This document shows positions 7,423-16,500 of a DNA stretch of 64,000 nt, piece after piece. The position numbers and the translations under genes are program-made. The notes beneath the pieces were generated by a model. The model was not told where the DNA came from. It ran no database searches and worked only from the letters and a program-made list of their open reading frames with translations. Location of the stretch: contig JAYSZI010000001.1 of the NCBI GenBank assembly GCA_043738095.1, positions 62,001-126,000 on the forward strand, given 5' to 3'. Position 1 is the first letter of the stretch, and each line of letters opens with the position of its first letter. The stretch is from Lysobacter_K sp043738095. GTDB taxonomy: Bacteria; Pseudomonadota; Gammaproteobacteria; Xanthomonadales; Xanthomonadaceae.

Positions 7423-9270
7423 ATGAGCTTGCCCAAGGAAAGGAACGTCCTTCGTGTGCTGCTGTGCCTGCCCCTGCTCGGCATCGCAAACGCCGCCTTC
7501 GCCCAGGTGTATTCGGTGCCGATACGCTGGTGCGTGATCGCCAACGACACCAACGGCAACGGCCAAGTCGACGCCGGCGAAAGTGGCGCGCCCGCCTTCG
7601 CCAACCCGGGCAACGTAGGCGAAGTCGACACCGACAATGTGCTGTGGCGCCGGCACGAACGCCCCAGCGATGCGGTCTTCATCCCCGAGGCGCAGATCAC
7701 GTTCCGCTCCGGGATCTACAACATCGTCGAAGACGCAACCCTGCGCTTCCCGATCATCCCCGACCCCGATCCCAATCCCACCGGTGACGCGTTCTGGCTG
7801 AGCGGCGATATCCTCAGCGGCTCCAACCCCAGCATCGAGTGGAACACCGCGCATAACGCGTGCGTGGACGCGTGGCGTGAGCAGCACGGCGTCGAGGACA
7901 TCGGCGTGGTAGTGATCAATGCCAACCATTACCGCTCGTTATCCGGCGACTCCGAGCCTGGTGCCGCGACCTTCGGCGGGCGGCGCATGATCCTTCGCGA
8001 CAACGCTTACCTGCTGCCGGGCTCGCCGTTGTTCGGTGCGTTCGAGAACCCGCCAAACCTGACAACCGTGCCCGACCACATCGACAAGCACTTCGGCCAC
8101 GAGATCGGCCACGCCCTCGGCGGACTGAGCCACACCTGCAGCAACCAGAACATCATGAGCAACCGTCGCATCGACACCAATGGCGACAACCGGGCCGACA
8201 ACATCCACCTGAGCAACTCGATCGCCGAGGTGACCAACACTTCTGGCTGCCCCACCACTGACCTGCCTGTGGTGAACCAGATCGCGCTGCTGCGTGCGGC
8301 GGCCCAGGCCGCGCCCGGCTGCAAGATCGCCGGCACCAATACCGATTGCACCGTGCGCAGCGACGTGCGCGCCGATCGCATCAAAGACACGCCGATCTTG
8401 TTCACCGATCTGTCGCTGGTGACAGTGACCAACGACGACCCCGTAGCCCGCCTCGTGCACGAGCCGATGGGGCCGCTGGATCGGAAGTTCTTCAAGCGGG
8501 GTAGCTACTTCGACTACTACACGTTCCTGGATCAGGATAACGACGCCGGTACCGGCGGGGCGGCGGAGGCGCTCAATGTTCCTGTGCGCTTCAAGGGCGT
8601 TGAGGTGGCCGCGCGCGTGCGGGTGACGATGCAGGATGGCCGCTTCCGCTTCGTGCCCACGGTGTGGAAGTACGTCGGGCCTGGCTTTACTGAGGTCATC
8701 GACCGCCGGATCCGCGCCTATGGCTTCCCGGTCAAGGCCGTGACCGAGCCTGGCGAGCTGTACCTCAGTGACCAGATCACGCTGGAGGCCCCGCTGACGA
8801 TATTCGGCCCGTCCAACGATTTCCGCGTGCAGGCCGCGGTAGTTGTGCCCTCGGGCAAGAAATCCAAGGTGCTCGACCTGCTCGACGACGGTCGTGAGAA
8901 ACCCGGGCGCGCGTTCCGCTGGCGCTCGCCCACCTTCCCGGTGTGCTCGGTGACGCCGGCGCATGCGCCGCGCGGCGGCACAATCAAAGTGACGTCCAGT
9001 GGGCTGCAGGCCGACCAACCGGTGCACCTGATTTTTGGCCACCGGCATGTCGCCAACGGCCATGCCGACGCAACCGGAGCGGTGACCATCACCACCGCAG
9101 TGCCTGCGGATGCGCGGGACGGACAGCATCTGATCACCGTCGGCACCGACGGCACTGCGCTGACGGCCGATTGCATTGCAATGATCAAAGGCGGGCGTCG
9201 GCCGGAAGGGAATAGGCCGCCCCGCCAGCAGCCGCCTTCGGCGGCGCCGCCGGCCGAACCTTCACGCTGA
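7423..9270 (+). CDS. secreted zincin-like protein with Ca-binding-type loops
   Basis: This 615-residue protein has a clear signal peptide (LLCLPLLGIANAAFA, cut near residue 27). Just after it comes NDTNGNGQVDAGE, a dockerin-like calcium-binding loop. Residues 226-237 read HEIGHALGGLSH, followed by NIMS, which resembles a Met-turn. This looks like a metzincin or pappalysin-like metalloprotease, but the third His is one residue later than in the classic HExxHxxGxxH pattern. A second Asp/Asn-rich loop follows near residue 250. The C-terminal third is beta-rich and ends in a Pro/Ala-rich tail. Start ATG 7423 puts the signal peptide at the N-terminus. Probably cotranscribed with the haloperoxidase gene. 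Substrate unknown. Confidence 0.75.
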   Translation: MSLPKERNVLRVLLCLPLLGIANAAFAQVYSVPIRWCVIANDTNGNGQVDAGESGAPAFANPGNVGEVDTDNVLWRRHERPSDAVFIPEAQITFRSGIYNIVEDATLRFPIIPDPDPNPTGDAFWLSGDILSGSNPSIEWNTAHNACVDAWREQHGVEDIGVVVINANHYRSLSGDSEPGAATFGGRRMILRDNAYLLPGSPLFGAFENPPNLTTVPDHIDKHFGHEIGHALGGLSHTCSNQNIMSNRRIDTNGDNRADNIHLSNSIAEVTNTSGCPTTDLPVVNQIALLRAAAQAAPGCKIAGTNTDCTVRSDVRADRIKDTPILFTDLSLVTVTNDDPVARLVHEPMGPLDRKFFKRGSYFDYYTFLDQDNDAGTGGAAEALNVPVRFKGVEVAARVRVTMQDGRFRFVPTVWKYVGPGFTEVIDRRIRAYGFPVKAVTEPGELYLSDQITLEAPLTIFGPSNDFRVQAAVVVPSGKKSKVLDLLDDGREKPGRAFRWRSPTFPVCSVTPAHAPRGGTIKVTSSGLQADQPVHLIFGHRHVANGHADATGAVTITTAVPADARDGQHLITVGTDGTALTADCIAMIKGGRRPEGNRPPRQQPPSAAPPAEPSR

Positions 9271-9626
9271 GAAAGGAGACGGCAGAGCGGTTCGCGTGGG
9301 GTTTTCGCTCCCCAAACCACCCAAATTGCGCCCGCGACCTGACACGACAGTGCACTACTGACAGCGACGAGACAGAAGCTGGCACTCCCCATCAGGGCGC
9401 GACCTTCAGCGCTTGGGTGAGAATCGTGCGTGCGGCCATGCCCTGGTTTTGACCCCAACCGCCATAGCGGGCCTGCACGCTCGAATCGCGCCGTAAACAG
9501 ACCCGCGCCTGCGTACGCGCGGGCGACGAATCGCGGTCACCGCGTGGCTGCGTTCTAGGGTTAGTTCAACATGCGGCAAGGAGGGTTGTCGGACACCGAA
9601 ATGCGGCGCGCGTCGGCGTTAACGAA
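9271..9626. other. 356-bp convergent intergenic region, possible dispersed repeat
   Basis: Lies between two convergent genes. I find no complete gene. On the minus strand an open frame of about 45 codons ends at a stop at 9392-9394 and reads protein-like (contains YGGWGQNQGMAAR), with no credible start or SD. It may be a gene remnant or part of a dispersed repeat that also covers the low-complexity tail of the upstream gene. No T-run terminator is seen. Confidence 0.35.
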
Positions 9627-10016
9627 TTACCGAGCGGCTGGATCGATCTGCACGGTCGCTTGGGGCGCATCGCCGAACGCCAGCGCCAGCAGCCGCAGCT
9701 GCCATTGGCCGATCGACGCGGTGGCCGGTGGATCGGTATTCACGGTGACCCGGCGCGCGGTCTTGCCGGTGTCGGCGAACTCGAACACGACGTCGGCATT
9801 GCCCGCGTGGATGCACTGCACGCCCGGGGGGCACCGCGAGTCGGCGGCGACTTCGAGGTAGCGCAAGGTGGCGCCATCGGAGAGCGAGATCTGCTGGCCG
9901 GGTGCCATCTGGATCGGCTGCCCGCTGGGCGCGTTGTCGCGCGTGGGGCTGGTGCCGGTGCAGCCGGGCAGCATCATGGCGAGGGACACGAGGGCGGCGA
10001 GCAACATGGCACGCAT
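9627..10016 (-). CDS. hypothetical lipoprotein
   Basis: A 129-residue protein with a type II signal: hydrophobic stretch, then LPGC, making Cys19 the likely lipidated residue. The mature part contains SRCPPGVQCIHAG followed by alternating hydrophobic residues. This Cys-x5-Cys signature occurs in small uncharacterised bacterial envelope proteins with a beta-sandwich look. It faces the secreted zincin gene and lies downstream of the histidine phosphatase gene on the same strand with a 94-bp gap. Function unknown. Confidence 0.75.
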   Translation of the reverse strand: MRAMLLAALVSLAMMLPGCTGTSPTRDNAPSGQPIQMAPGQQISLSDGATLRYLEVAADSRCPPGVQCIHAGNADVVFEFADTGKTARRVTVNTDPPATASIGQWQLRLLALAFGDAPQATVQIDPAAR

Positions 10017-10110
10017 GGCGACTCCGGTTCGGCTGGCGGGGATCGGCAGTCTAGGCGCGGGGGCGTGAATAGTCTGCGGATCCTGGGGCGTGACGCGAGG
10101 GCGGCGAGGG

Positions 10111-10692
10111 TCACGGCATCTTGCCGTCGATCAGGCTCGCCTCGCCGTCGCCAGCAATCCGCACGTGCAGGCGACGGTCGAACTCGTCATCGCGCAGCGG
10201 CGTCACAACGCAGGTGCACAACGCTGCGGCGATGCCCGCGACCGTATTGCTGTGCCCGACGACCAGCACCGTGCCACCGGGGTGACGCTGTTTGAGCGCG
10301 GCTGCAAACGCAGCGACGTCCTGCTTGGCATCGTAGGTGGTCACCGCCAGCCCATGCGCCGCGGCGGCTGGCGTCGCGGTCTGTTGGGTGCGCCGGTAGG
10401 CGGTGGCATAGGCCGCTACCAGGGGCTGCTGCGCCAGCGACGCGGCAAGCCGCTGCGCACGCGACAGGCCGGCGTCGCTGAGCGCCGGATCGCGCGGATC
10501 GTCGCTGCGTTTCTCCGCGTGGCGGACGACCACGAACTCGACCCCCGACGCCACTGGCCGTGTCGGCATGCACGCTGCGATAGCCAACGCACCGGCCACC
10601 ACGCCCGCGCGCAGCACCAGCAAGCCCGCGCGACTGGCCAGCCGAGGCCTGGGCACGGAAGGAAGTACGACGGGTGTCGGCAAACGTTTCAT
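10111..10692 (-). CDS. exported histidine phosphatase family protein
   Basis: A 193-residue protein of the phosphoglycerate-mutase-like (histidine phosphatase) superfamily. VVVRHAEKR holds the RHxE-type catalytic His that is phosphorylated in the reaction, TAYRRTQQTA supplies the second Arg, and VLVVGHSNT supplies the second His. The N-terminus has a hydrophobic segment ending IAAC, so it is probably a lipoprotein or membrane-anchored in the periplasm. Substrates of such short exported members are generally not known. Confidence 0.82.
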   Translation of the reverse strand: MKRLPTPVVLPSVPRPRLASRAGLLVLRAGVVAGALAIAACMPTRPVASGVEFVVVRHAEKRSDDPRDPALSDAGLSRAQRLAASLAQQPLVAAYATAYRRTQQTATPAAAAHGLAVTTYDAKQDVAAFAAALKQRHPGGTVLVVGHSNTVAGIAAALCTCVVTPLRDDEFDRRLHVRIAGDGEASLIDGKMP

Positions 10693-10747
10693 GACAGTGC
10701 GACCTCTGGTAGTGGGGCATGTGTAGCCAAGCGTGCAATTAGGCGCA

Positions 10748-11122
10748 TTACGTTGCCGCGTCGTTGCTGGCCAACAGCTTGGTGCGACGCGCCTTACTTA
10801 GCGAGCCCAGGGCCTTGTGGTACGACCACTCCACCAACTCGACCAAATACGCGGCGGGCACGTTGCGGACATCAACGATTGTCACCCAGTGGTAGCGACC
10901 CATGTATCGCGCTGGCTTGATCCCTGCCACGTCGGTGAGTTCAACAAACCGATCAGGCGTGACCCGGATGCTGAAGCGCCATTGCTCAGGCTCGCTGGTC
11001 TTGAAATAGGCGAAGGTCTTGTCGCTTAGCCGGTACGACAGCACGTTGGTCGGATTGGGGTGCAGCAGCCGGCTCGCGCCCGGTAAGCGCTCGCAGAGGG
11101 TCTTAAGTTGGGTCGTGTCCAT
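10748..11122 (-). CDS. MmcQ/YjbR family protein
   Basis: A 124-residue protein with the MmcQ/YjbR layout: LCERLPGAS near the N-terminus, FAYFKTSEPEQWRFSIRV in the middle, and the conserved GRYHWVTI then LVELVEWSYHKAL at the C-terminus. These CyaY-like-fold proteins are small cytoplasmic putative DNA-binding proteins with no settled role. I chose ATG 11122; the open frame runs on for 70 more codons, but that part does not fit the family. Confidence 0.82.
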   Translation of the reverse strand: MDTTQLKTLCERLPGASRLLHPNPTNVLSYRLSDKTFAYFKTSEPEQWRFSIRVTPDRFVELTDVAGIKPARYMGRYHWVTIVDVRNVPAAYLVELVEWSYHKALGSLSKARRTKLLASNDAAT

Positions 11123-11416
11123 GACGGCCTGCGGCGAGTTTGGGAGTAAAGCTTCGTGGTCAGCGGCGTGGCACTTCGTCAAGCCGCACGGACTTGCAGC
11201 AAGCGTGATGCCAAGTGGGGCCAATGCATAGGCTGCACACGAAAAATGCGGTCGCGGCCAGTGCAGGTGTCTGGCCGCCCAAGAAGTACACGCCAAGCGC
11301 AGTGATCGAGGTCGCCCGCAACGATCAGCCAATGCGCGAGCGGGAGATCAATTCAGTTGCCCACCAAGTCAGACAAATCCATGGCCATAACCCCCTCAAA
11401 GCCCCCTGCGATGTCC
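11123..11416. other. 294-bp intergenic region upstream of yjbR-like gene
   Basis: Between mfd (stop at 11417) and the MmcQ/YjbR gene, both on the minus strand. A minus-strand frame from TTG 11321 to a stop at 11160 would encode 53 residues with one hydrophobic segment (contains TPALAATAFFVCSLCIG). There is no clear SD sequence, so it is at most a candidate small membrane protein or a gene remnant. No strong terminator is seen after mfd. Confidence 0.2.
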
Positions 11417-14400
11417 TCAACCAGCCTTGCCGAGCATGGTGAGCAGACCGCGCGCCGCCTGCAACCGTGCCGGCGCATCGGGCAACTCGAGCTTGAGCCG
11501 CAGCTTGTCCGGCCCGTCCATCTGATAGAGCTTCGGCTGGCCCTGGATCATGCGGATGATCGCCATCGCGTCGACGTTCGGCTTGGCGACAAACTGCACG
11601 CGGCCGCCGGTGGGGCCGATGTCGAGCTTGCGGATGCCCAGTTCGGTTGCCTGCAGCTTGAGTTCCGCCACCGCGAACAGGTGTTTGGCCGGTAGCGGCA
11701 GCAGGCCAAAACGGTCGATCATCTCCACCTGCAACTCGCGCAGGCCATCGACGTCGCGCGCACCGCTGATGCGTTTGTACAGCGTCAGGCGCGTGTGCAC
11801 GTCGGGCAGGTAATCGTCGGGAATCAACGCCGGCAGATGCAGCTCGACGTCGGCGCCGCGCACCAACGTACCGTCGACGTCGGGCAGCTCGCCGCGCTTG
11901 ATCGAACGCACCGCGCGTTCGAGCAGTTCGGTGTAGAGGCTGAAGCCAATCTCGGCCATCTGCCCGCTCTGGTCCTCGCCGAGCAGCTCGCCGGCGCCGC
12001 GGATTTCCAGGTCGTGGGTGGCGAGGGTGAAGCCGGCGCCGAGCTCGTCCATCGCCGCGATCGCATCGAGGCGTTTTTTCGCATCGCTGGTGATCGAGCG
12101 CTGGTCGGGCACGACTAAGTAGGCGTAGGCGCGGTGGTGTGAGCGGCCGACGCGCCCGCGCAGCTGGTGCAACTGGGCGAGGCCAAACTTGTCGGCACGA
12201 TTCATGATGATCGTGTTCGCGTTCGGGATGTCGATGCCCGACTCGATGATCGTCGTGCACAGCAACAGATTGAAACGCTGCTTGTGGAAGTCGAGCATCA
12301 CCCGCTCGAGTTCGCGTTCCGGCATCTGGCCATGGGCAATCCCGATGCGCGCGTCGGGCGCCAGCGCTTCGAGTTCGCGCTGCATGCGGTGGATGCTCTC
12401 GACATCGTTATGCAGGAAATACACCTGGCCGCCGCGCGCGAGTTCGCGCTGGATCGCCTCGCTCAGTTGCGCGTCGTCCCACGGCACCACGAACGTCTGC
12501 ACCGCCAGACGATGTGCAGGCGGCGTAGCAATGATGCTGAGGTCGCGCAGCCCGGCCATCGCCATGTTGAGCGTGCGCGGGATCGGGGTCGCGGTCAGCG
12601 TCAGCAGGTGCACGTTCGCGCGCAGCGCCTTGAGCGCCTCCTTCTGGCGCACGCCGAAGCGTTGCTCCTCATCGACGATCACCAAGCCGAGGTCCTTGAA
12701 GCGGACGTCGGCCTGCAGCAGGCGGTGGGTGCCGACTACGACGTCGATCTTGCCGTCGCTGATGTTGCCGATTTCGGCCTTGATTTCCTTGGCGGTCTTG
12801 AAGCGCGACAGCACCTCGACCTTGAGTGGCCAGTCGGCGAAGCGGTCGCGGAAGTTGCGGTAGTGCTGCTCGGCCAGCAGCGTGGTCGGCACCAGCACCG
12901 CGACCTGCTTGCCGGCGACCGCGGCCACGAACGCGGCGCGCAGCGCGACTTCGGTCTTGCCGAAACCGACATCGCCGCAGACCACACGGTCCATCGGCTG
13001 CGATGAGCCGAGATCGCGGATCACCGATTCGATCGCGGAATGCTGGTCTGGCGTTTCCTCGAACGGGAACGTCGCGGCGAACGGCTCGTACATCGAGCGA
13101 TCGACGTCGATCGCCAGTCCGGCGCGGGCGCGGCGCTTGGCCTGGATCTCGAGCAACTCGGCGGCGACGTCTCGGACTTTCTCCTGCGCCTTCTTCTTGG
13201 CCTTGCTCCATTGCTCGCCACCGAGCGAATGCAGCGGCGCGGTTTCGATCGAGGCACCGGAATAGCGGTTGATCAGATGCAGCTGCGCGACCGGCACGTA
13301 CAGGCGGTCGCCCTTGGCGTATTCGATTTCGAGGTATTCGCCACTCTCGCCGCCAGCTTCGAGCGTGATGAGTCCGCGATAGCGGCCGACGCCGTGGTCC
13401 TCGTGCACGATCGGCGCGCCTTCGGTCAGCTCGCCGAGGTCGCGGATGATCGCTTCGGGCTCGCGTCCGGCGCGCTTGCGCCGGCGCGGTTGCGCGGCGC
13501 GCTCGGGGAACAGCTGGCGTTCTGTCAGGACGGTAAGCGCGGGCGCAGTGATCGCGAAGCCGTCGTCAAACGGGGCGACCGCGATGGCAAAACGGCTTCC
13601 GGATTCAATGCCGGCGAACGCGCGCCAGTTGGGCAGCAGCTCGGGTTGCAACTCCGCCGCCTGCAGCAATTCTAGCAGCGCCTCGCGCCGCCCCGGCGAA
13701 TCGGCCGCGATCAGCACGCGCCCCGGATAACTGCGCAGGAACGACTTCAACGCGCCCGCGGGCACCACGTCCTTGGCCGCGATCGGCACGTTCGGCGCGG
13801 GTTGGTCGCCGAGCGCCTGTGCGCGCTCGCGTTGCGGATGCGCCTCACCACAGACCTCGATGCGCTGGCCGAGGTTGAAGCGTTCGCGCAACGCATCTGG
13901 CGACAGGTACAGCGCGTCGGGCGGCAGCAGCGGGCGTTCGAGGTCGTGGCGGCGCTGTTCGTAGCGCTCGCCGGTGTGCGCCCAGAACACCTCGGCCGCC
14001 TCGAGCGCGCCGTCGCCGATCACCGGCAGCATGCTCGCGTCGAGGTAGTCGAACAGGGTCGCAGTCTGCTCGAAGAACAGTGGCAGGTAGTACTCGATGC
14101 CCGATGGCGCGAGCCCGGCCTTCAGGTCCTGGTACAGGCCGCTGCGGCGCGTGTCGAGGTCGAAACGGTCGCGCAGCGCGTCTAGCGCGCGCTTGAGCGA
14201 GGCTTCGTCGAGCGGCACCTCGCGTCCGGGCAATAGGTGCACGGCGTCGATCTTTTCAAGCGAGCGTTGCGACTCCGGATCAAAGCCGCGGATGGTGTCG
14301 ATCTCGTCGTCGAGCAACTCGATGCGGTACGGCATGTCCGCGCCCATCGGGTAGACGTCGAGCAGGCCGCCGCGCACGGCGAAATCGCCCGGGTCGAGCA

Positions 14401-14920
14401 CCTGCGGCACGTGCCGATACGCGGCCGATTCCAGCCGACGCTTCTCCGCGTCGAGGTCCAGGCGTTGGCCGACGTGCACGTCGAAGCTGCCGCCGACCAC
14501 GTGCCGCAGCGGCGCGAGCCGTTGCAGGAGCGTCTGCACCGGGACCACGACAATCCCGCGCTTGAGCGCCGGCAGCTTGTGCAACGCCGACAACCGTTGC
14601 GAGACGATGTCCGGGTGCGGACTGAACACGTCGTACGGCAGCGTTTCCCAATCGGGGAACGTGACCACCGGAACACCATCAGCATTGCCATCGCGGCCGA
14701 GCAGCGTGCGCAGGTCAGATTCGAGCTGGTGCGCGGTCTGGTTGTCGCGTGCGATCGCCAGCAGCGGGCCGGCGTGTGCGGCGGCCGCGGCAGCGATATG
14801 GAACGCGAGCGCCGACGGCGACGCGGGCGCGCGCCACCACGCGCGCTGCTGCCCCGGCTTGGGCAGGGGCGGCGGCGTCAGCGGCGGGGGGAGGGCGTCG
14901 GCAAGGGTCTTGGCAGTCAT
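11417..14920 (-). CDS. mfd: transcription-repair coupling factor Mfd
   Basis: At 1167 residues this matches Mfd (E. coli 1148). Order: UvrB-like N-terminal module (FPDWETLPYD, PVIGDGALEAAEVFW), RNA-polymerase-interaction region (VHEDHGVGRYRGL), then a RecG-like motor with Walker A GDVGFGKTEVALR, DEEQRFG box, LTATPIPRTL, and a C-terminal TRCF domain. Mfd pushes stalled RNA polymerase off lesions and recruits UvrA. I chose ATG 14920, which starts MTAKTLADALPPP; upstream in-frame codons are not family-like. A DUF4242 gene lies upstream on the same strand. Confidence 0.97.
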   Translation of the reverse strand: MTAKTLADALPPPLTPPPLPKPGQQRAWWRAPASPSALAFHIAAAAAAHAGPLLAIARDNQTAHQLESDLRTLLGRDGNADGVPVVTFPDWETLPYDVFSPHPDIVSQRLSALHKLPALKRGIVVVPVQTLLQRLAPLRHVVGGSFDVHVGQRLDLDAEKRRLESAAYRHVPQVLDPGDFAVRGGLLDVYPMGADMPYRIELLDDEIDTIRGFDPESQRSLEKIDAVHLLPGREVPLDEASLKRALDALRDRFDLDTRRSGLYQDLKAGLAPSGIEYYLPLFFEQTATLFDYLDASMLPVIGDGALEAAEVFWAHTGERYEQRRHDLERPLLPPDALYLSPDALRERFNLGQRIEVCGEAHPQRERAQALGDQPAPNVPIAAKDVVPAGALKSFLRSYPGRVLIAADSPGRREALLELLQAAELQPELLPNWRAFAGIESGSRFAIAVAPFDDGFAITAPALTVLTERQLFPERAAQPRRRKRAGREPEAIIRDLGELTEGAPIVHEDHGVGRYRGLITLEAGGESGEYLEIEYAKGDRLYVPVAQLHLINRYSGASIETAPLHSLGGEQWSKAKKKAQEKVRDVAAELLEIQAKRRARAGLAIDVDRSMYEPFAATFPFEETPDQHSAIESVIRDLGSSQPMDRVVCGDVGFGKTEVALRAAFVAAVAGKQVAVLVPTTLLAEQHYRNFRDRFADWPLKVEVLSRFKTAKEIKAEIGNISDGKIDVVVGTHRLLQADVRFKDLGLVIVDEEQRFGVRQKEALKALRANVHLLTLTATPIPRTLNMAMAGLRDLSIIATPPAHRLAVQTFVVPWDDAQLSEAIQRELARGGQVYFLHNDVESIHRMQRELEALAPDARIGIAHGQMPERELERVMLDFHKQRFNLLLCTTIIESGIDIPNANTIIMNRADKFGLAQLHQLRGRVGRSHHRAYAYLVVPDQRSITSDAKKRLDAIAAMDELGAGFTLATHDLEIRGAGELLGEDQSGQMAEIGFSLYTELLERAVRSIKRGELPDVDGTLVRGADVELHLPALIPDDYLPDVHTRLTLYKRISGARDVDGLRELQVEMIDRFGLLPLPAKHLFAVAELKLQATELGIRKLDIGPTGGRVQFVAKPNVDAMAIIRMIQGQPKLYQMDGPDKLRLKLELPDAPARLQAARGLLTMLGKAG

Positions 14921-14992
14921 GCGCACCAACAACGGCGCCGGACGCGGGGGGCGTCCGGCGCGCAACAGGGTGCGCAGTTTAGCGCGCGACGG

Positions 14993-15325
14993 TCAGTGGC
15001 CCGTCATTGTCGGGCGTTGGCTCACCGACGCCGTCCCGCGGGCCGTGATTTGTGTCTCGGCGGTGGTCGGATCGATGACTGTGGTGACCTCCGCAACACG
15101 ATCGACCGGGAAGCCACCGAGCCGCGCATGGTCGCGGATCAGTTGCTCGTTTGGCGCAATGTAAACGCAATAAATTCTGTCGTCGGTGACAAAGCTCTGC
15201 TGCCATTGGATCTGTGGCCCCAGTTGCTCGACTACCGAGCACGACTTCTGCGAAATGGACTGAAGGTCCGCCGCCGACAGCTGACCGGCGCCGGGCAGGT
15301 CACGTTCAACGACATATCTAGGCAT
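14993..15325 (-). CDS. DUF4242 domain protein
   Basis: A 110-residue protein matching DUF4242: MPRYVVERDLPGAG at the N-terminus, then SQKSC, GPQIQW, VTDDRIYCVYIAPNE and GGFPVDRV. These small proteins are predicted to form ferredoxin-like barrels; no biochemical role is established. GAGGAG lies about 9 bases upstream of the ATG. It is on the strand of mfd, 72 bp ahead of it. Confidence 0.8.
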   Translation of the reverse strand: MPRYVVERDLPGAGQLSAADLQSISQKSCSVVEQLGPQIQWQQSFVTDDRIYCVYIAPNEQLIRDHARLGGFPVDRVAEVTTVIDPTTAETQITARGTASVSQRPTMTGH

Positions 15326-15376
15326 GGCATCTATCTCCTCTAAGGTTGCACCGGCAGACTTTCCCTCCCCTGATTG

Positions 15377-16426
15377 CTAGGGCCGTGCCTCGAGCACCAG
15401 ATTGAACGGCGTTTCCGTGGCGCGGCGGAAGCGGCCGAAGCCGGCGTCGGTCATCACTTCGCGCAACCGCGCCTCGCCGGCCTGCGCGCCCAGCGCCGGC
15501 CCCTTGCGTGCGAGGGAAACGGGCACGCAGATCTGCGATGACGCGCCGTAGTACACGCGGCCGACTGGGTTTAGGTTGTCCTCGAGCCGGTCGCCAGCGA
15601 ACGGCTCGACCAACAGGCAGGTGCCGTCGGGATTCAAGGCCTGTCGCGCATGCCGCGCCGCGCCGACCGGATCGGCCATATCGTGCAGGCAATCGAAGAA
15701 TGCGATCAGATCGAAGTGGCCTTCGCCATAGCCGGTGGCATCGGCCACTTCGAACACCACGTTGTCGACGCCGGCTTCGGCGGCGCGCTCGCGTGCAGTC
15801 GCGATCGACGGTGCGTGGTAGTCGTAGCCGACGAAGATCGACTTCGGGAACGCCTTGGCCATCAGCGTGGTGCTGGCGCCATGGCCGCAACCCACATCGG
15901 CCGCCTTGGCCCCTTGCTCGAGCTTGGCCACAACGCCATCGAGCGCCGGCAGCCAGTTGCTGAGCAGGTTGGCGTTGTAGCCCGCGCGGAAGAAGCGCTC
16001 GGTGCCATGGAACAGGCAGCTGTGGTGCTCACCCCATTCCATGCCCTGGCCGGTGCGGAAGTTTTCCTTGGTGCGGCCCAGCGCGTGGAACGCGGCTTCG
16101 ACGATCTCGTAAGCACCGGGCAAATCCACCGGTCCGCCCGGGTCGGCCAGGCACAGCGCCTGCTCCTCGTTGAGCGAGTAGGTGTCGCTGGGGGCGTCGT
16201 ACTGCACGTAGCCGCCCGCGGCCTGATTGCCGAGCCATTCCCGCACGTAGCGTTCGTGGGTGTTGGTGCGCGCCGCGAGTTCGGCGGCACGCAACGGCTG
16301 TTTCGCCAGGGCCTTGTACAAGCCCAGTTCATCGCCAACCAGCATCAGCGTGGCGCTGATCGCCGCCCCGAGATCGCCGACGGCGTGGCCGAGAAACTGG
16401 TTGAGACGATCTTCATTGATGGCCAT
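15377..16426 (-). CDS. class I SAM-dependent methyltransferase with N-terminal winged-helix region
   Basis: A 349-residue protein. Residues 1 to about 150 resemble the helical/winged-helix dimerisation domain of O-methyltransferase-like enzymes (ERYVREWLGNQAAGGYV). The catalytic domain has motif I ADVGCGHGAST, an aromatic/acidic end of strand 2 in FVGYDYH, and FDLIAFFDCLHDM. Substrate unknown; small-molecule methylation is most likely from the architecture. ATG 16426 has GGAG upstream with good spacing. The open frame continues upstream into the GNAT gene region, but that part is a shadow. Confidence 0.85.
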   Translation of the reverse strand: MAINEDRLNQFLGHAVGDLGAAISATLMLVGDELGLYKALAKQPLRAAELAARTNTHERYVREWLGNQAAGGYVQYDAPSDTYSLNEEQALCLADPGGPVDLPGAYEIVEAAFHALGRTKENFRTGQGMEWGEHHSCLFHGTERFFRAGYNANLLSNWLPALDGVVAKLEQGAKAADVGCGHGASTTLMAKAFPKSIFVGYDYHAPSIATARERAAEAGVDNVVFEVADATGYGEGHFDLIAFFDCLHDMADPVGAARHARQALNPDGTCLLVEPFAGDRLEDNLNPVGRVYYGASSQICVPVSLARKGPALGAQAGEARLREVMTDAGFGRFRRATETPFNLVLEARP

Positions 16427-16500
16427 GGGAGCTACTCCGGCAGGAGTCCGTCCATAGACGATTTTGCGACCATGGCGGCCGCGGGTGTCCAAATGGCAGG

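Noticed and set aside
7939..9129. 396-codon minus-strand frame inside the zincin-like gene
   Set aside because: The plus-strand frame has a signal peptide, zinc motif and SD context; the minus frame has none.
13040..13675. Several 150-250-codon plus-strand frames opposite mfd
   Set aside because: Antisense to conserved Mfd motifs, Arg-rich and without SD sequences.
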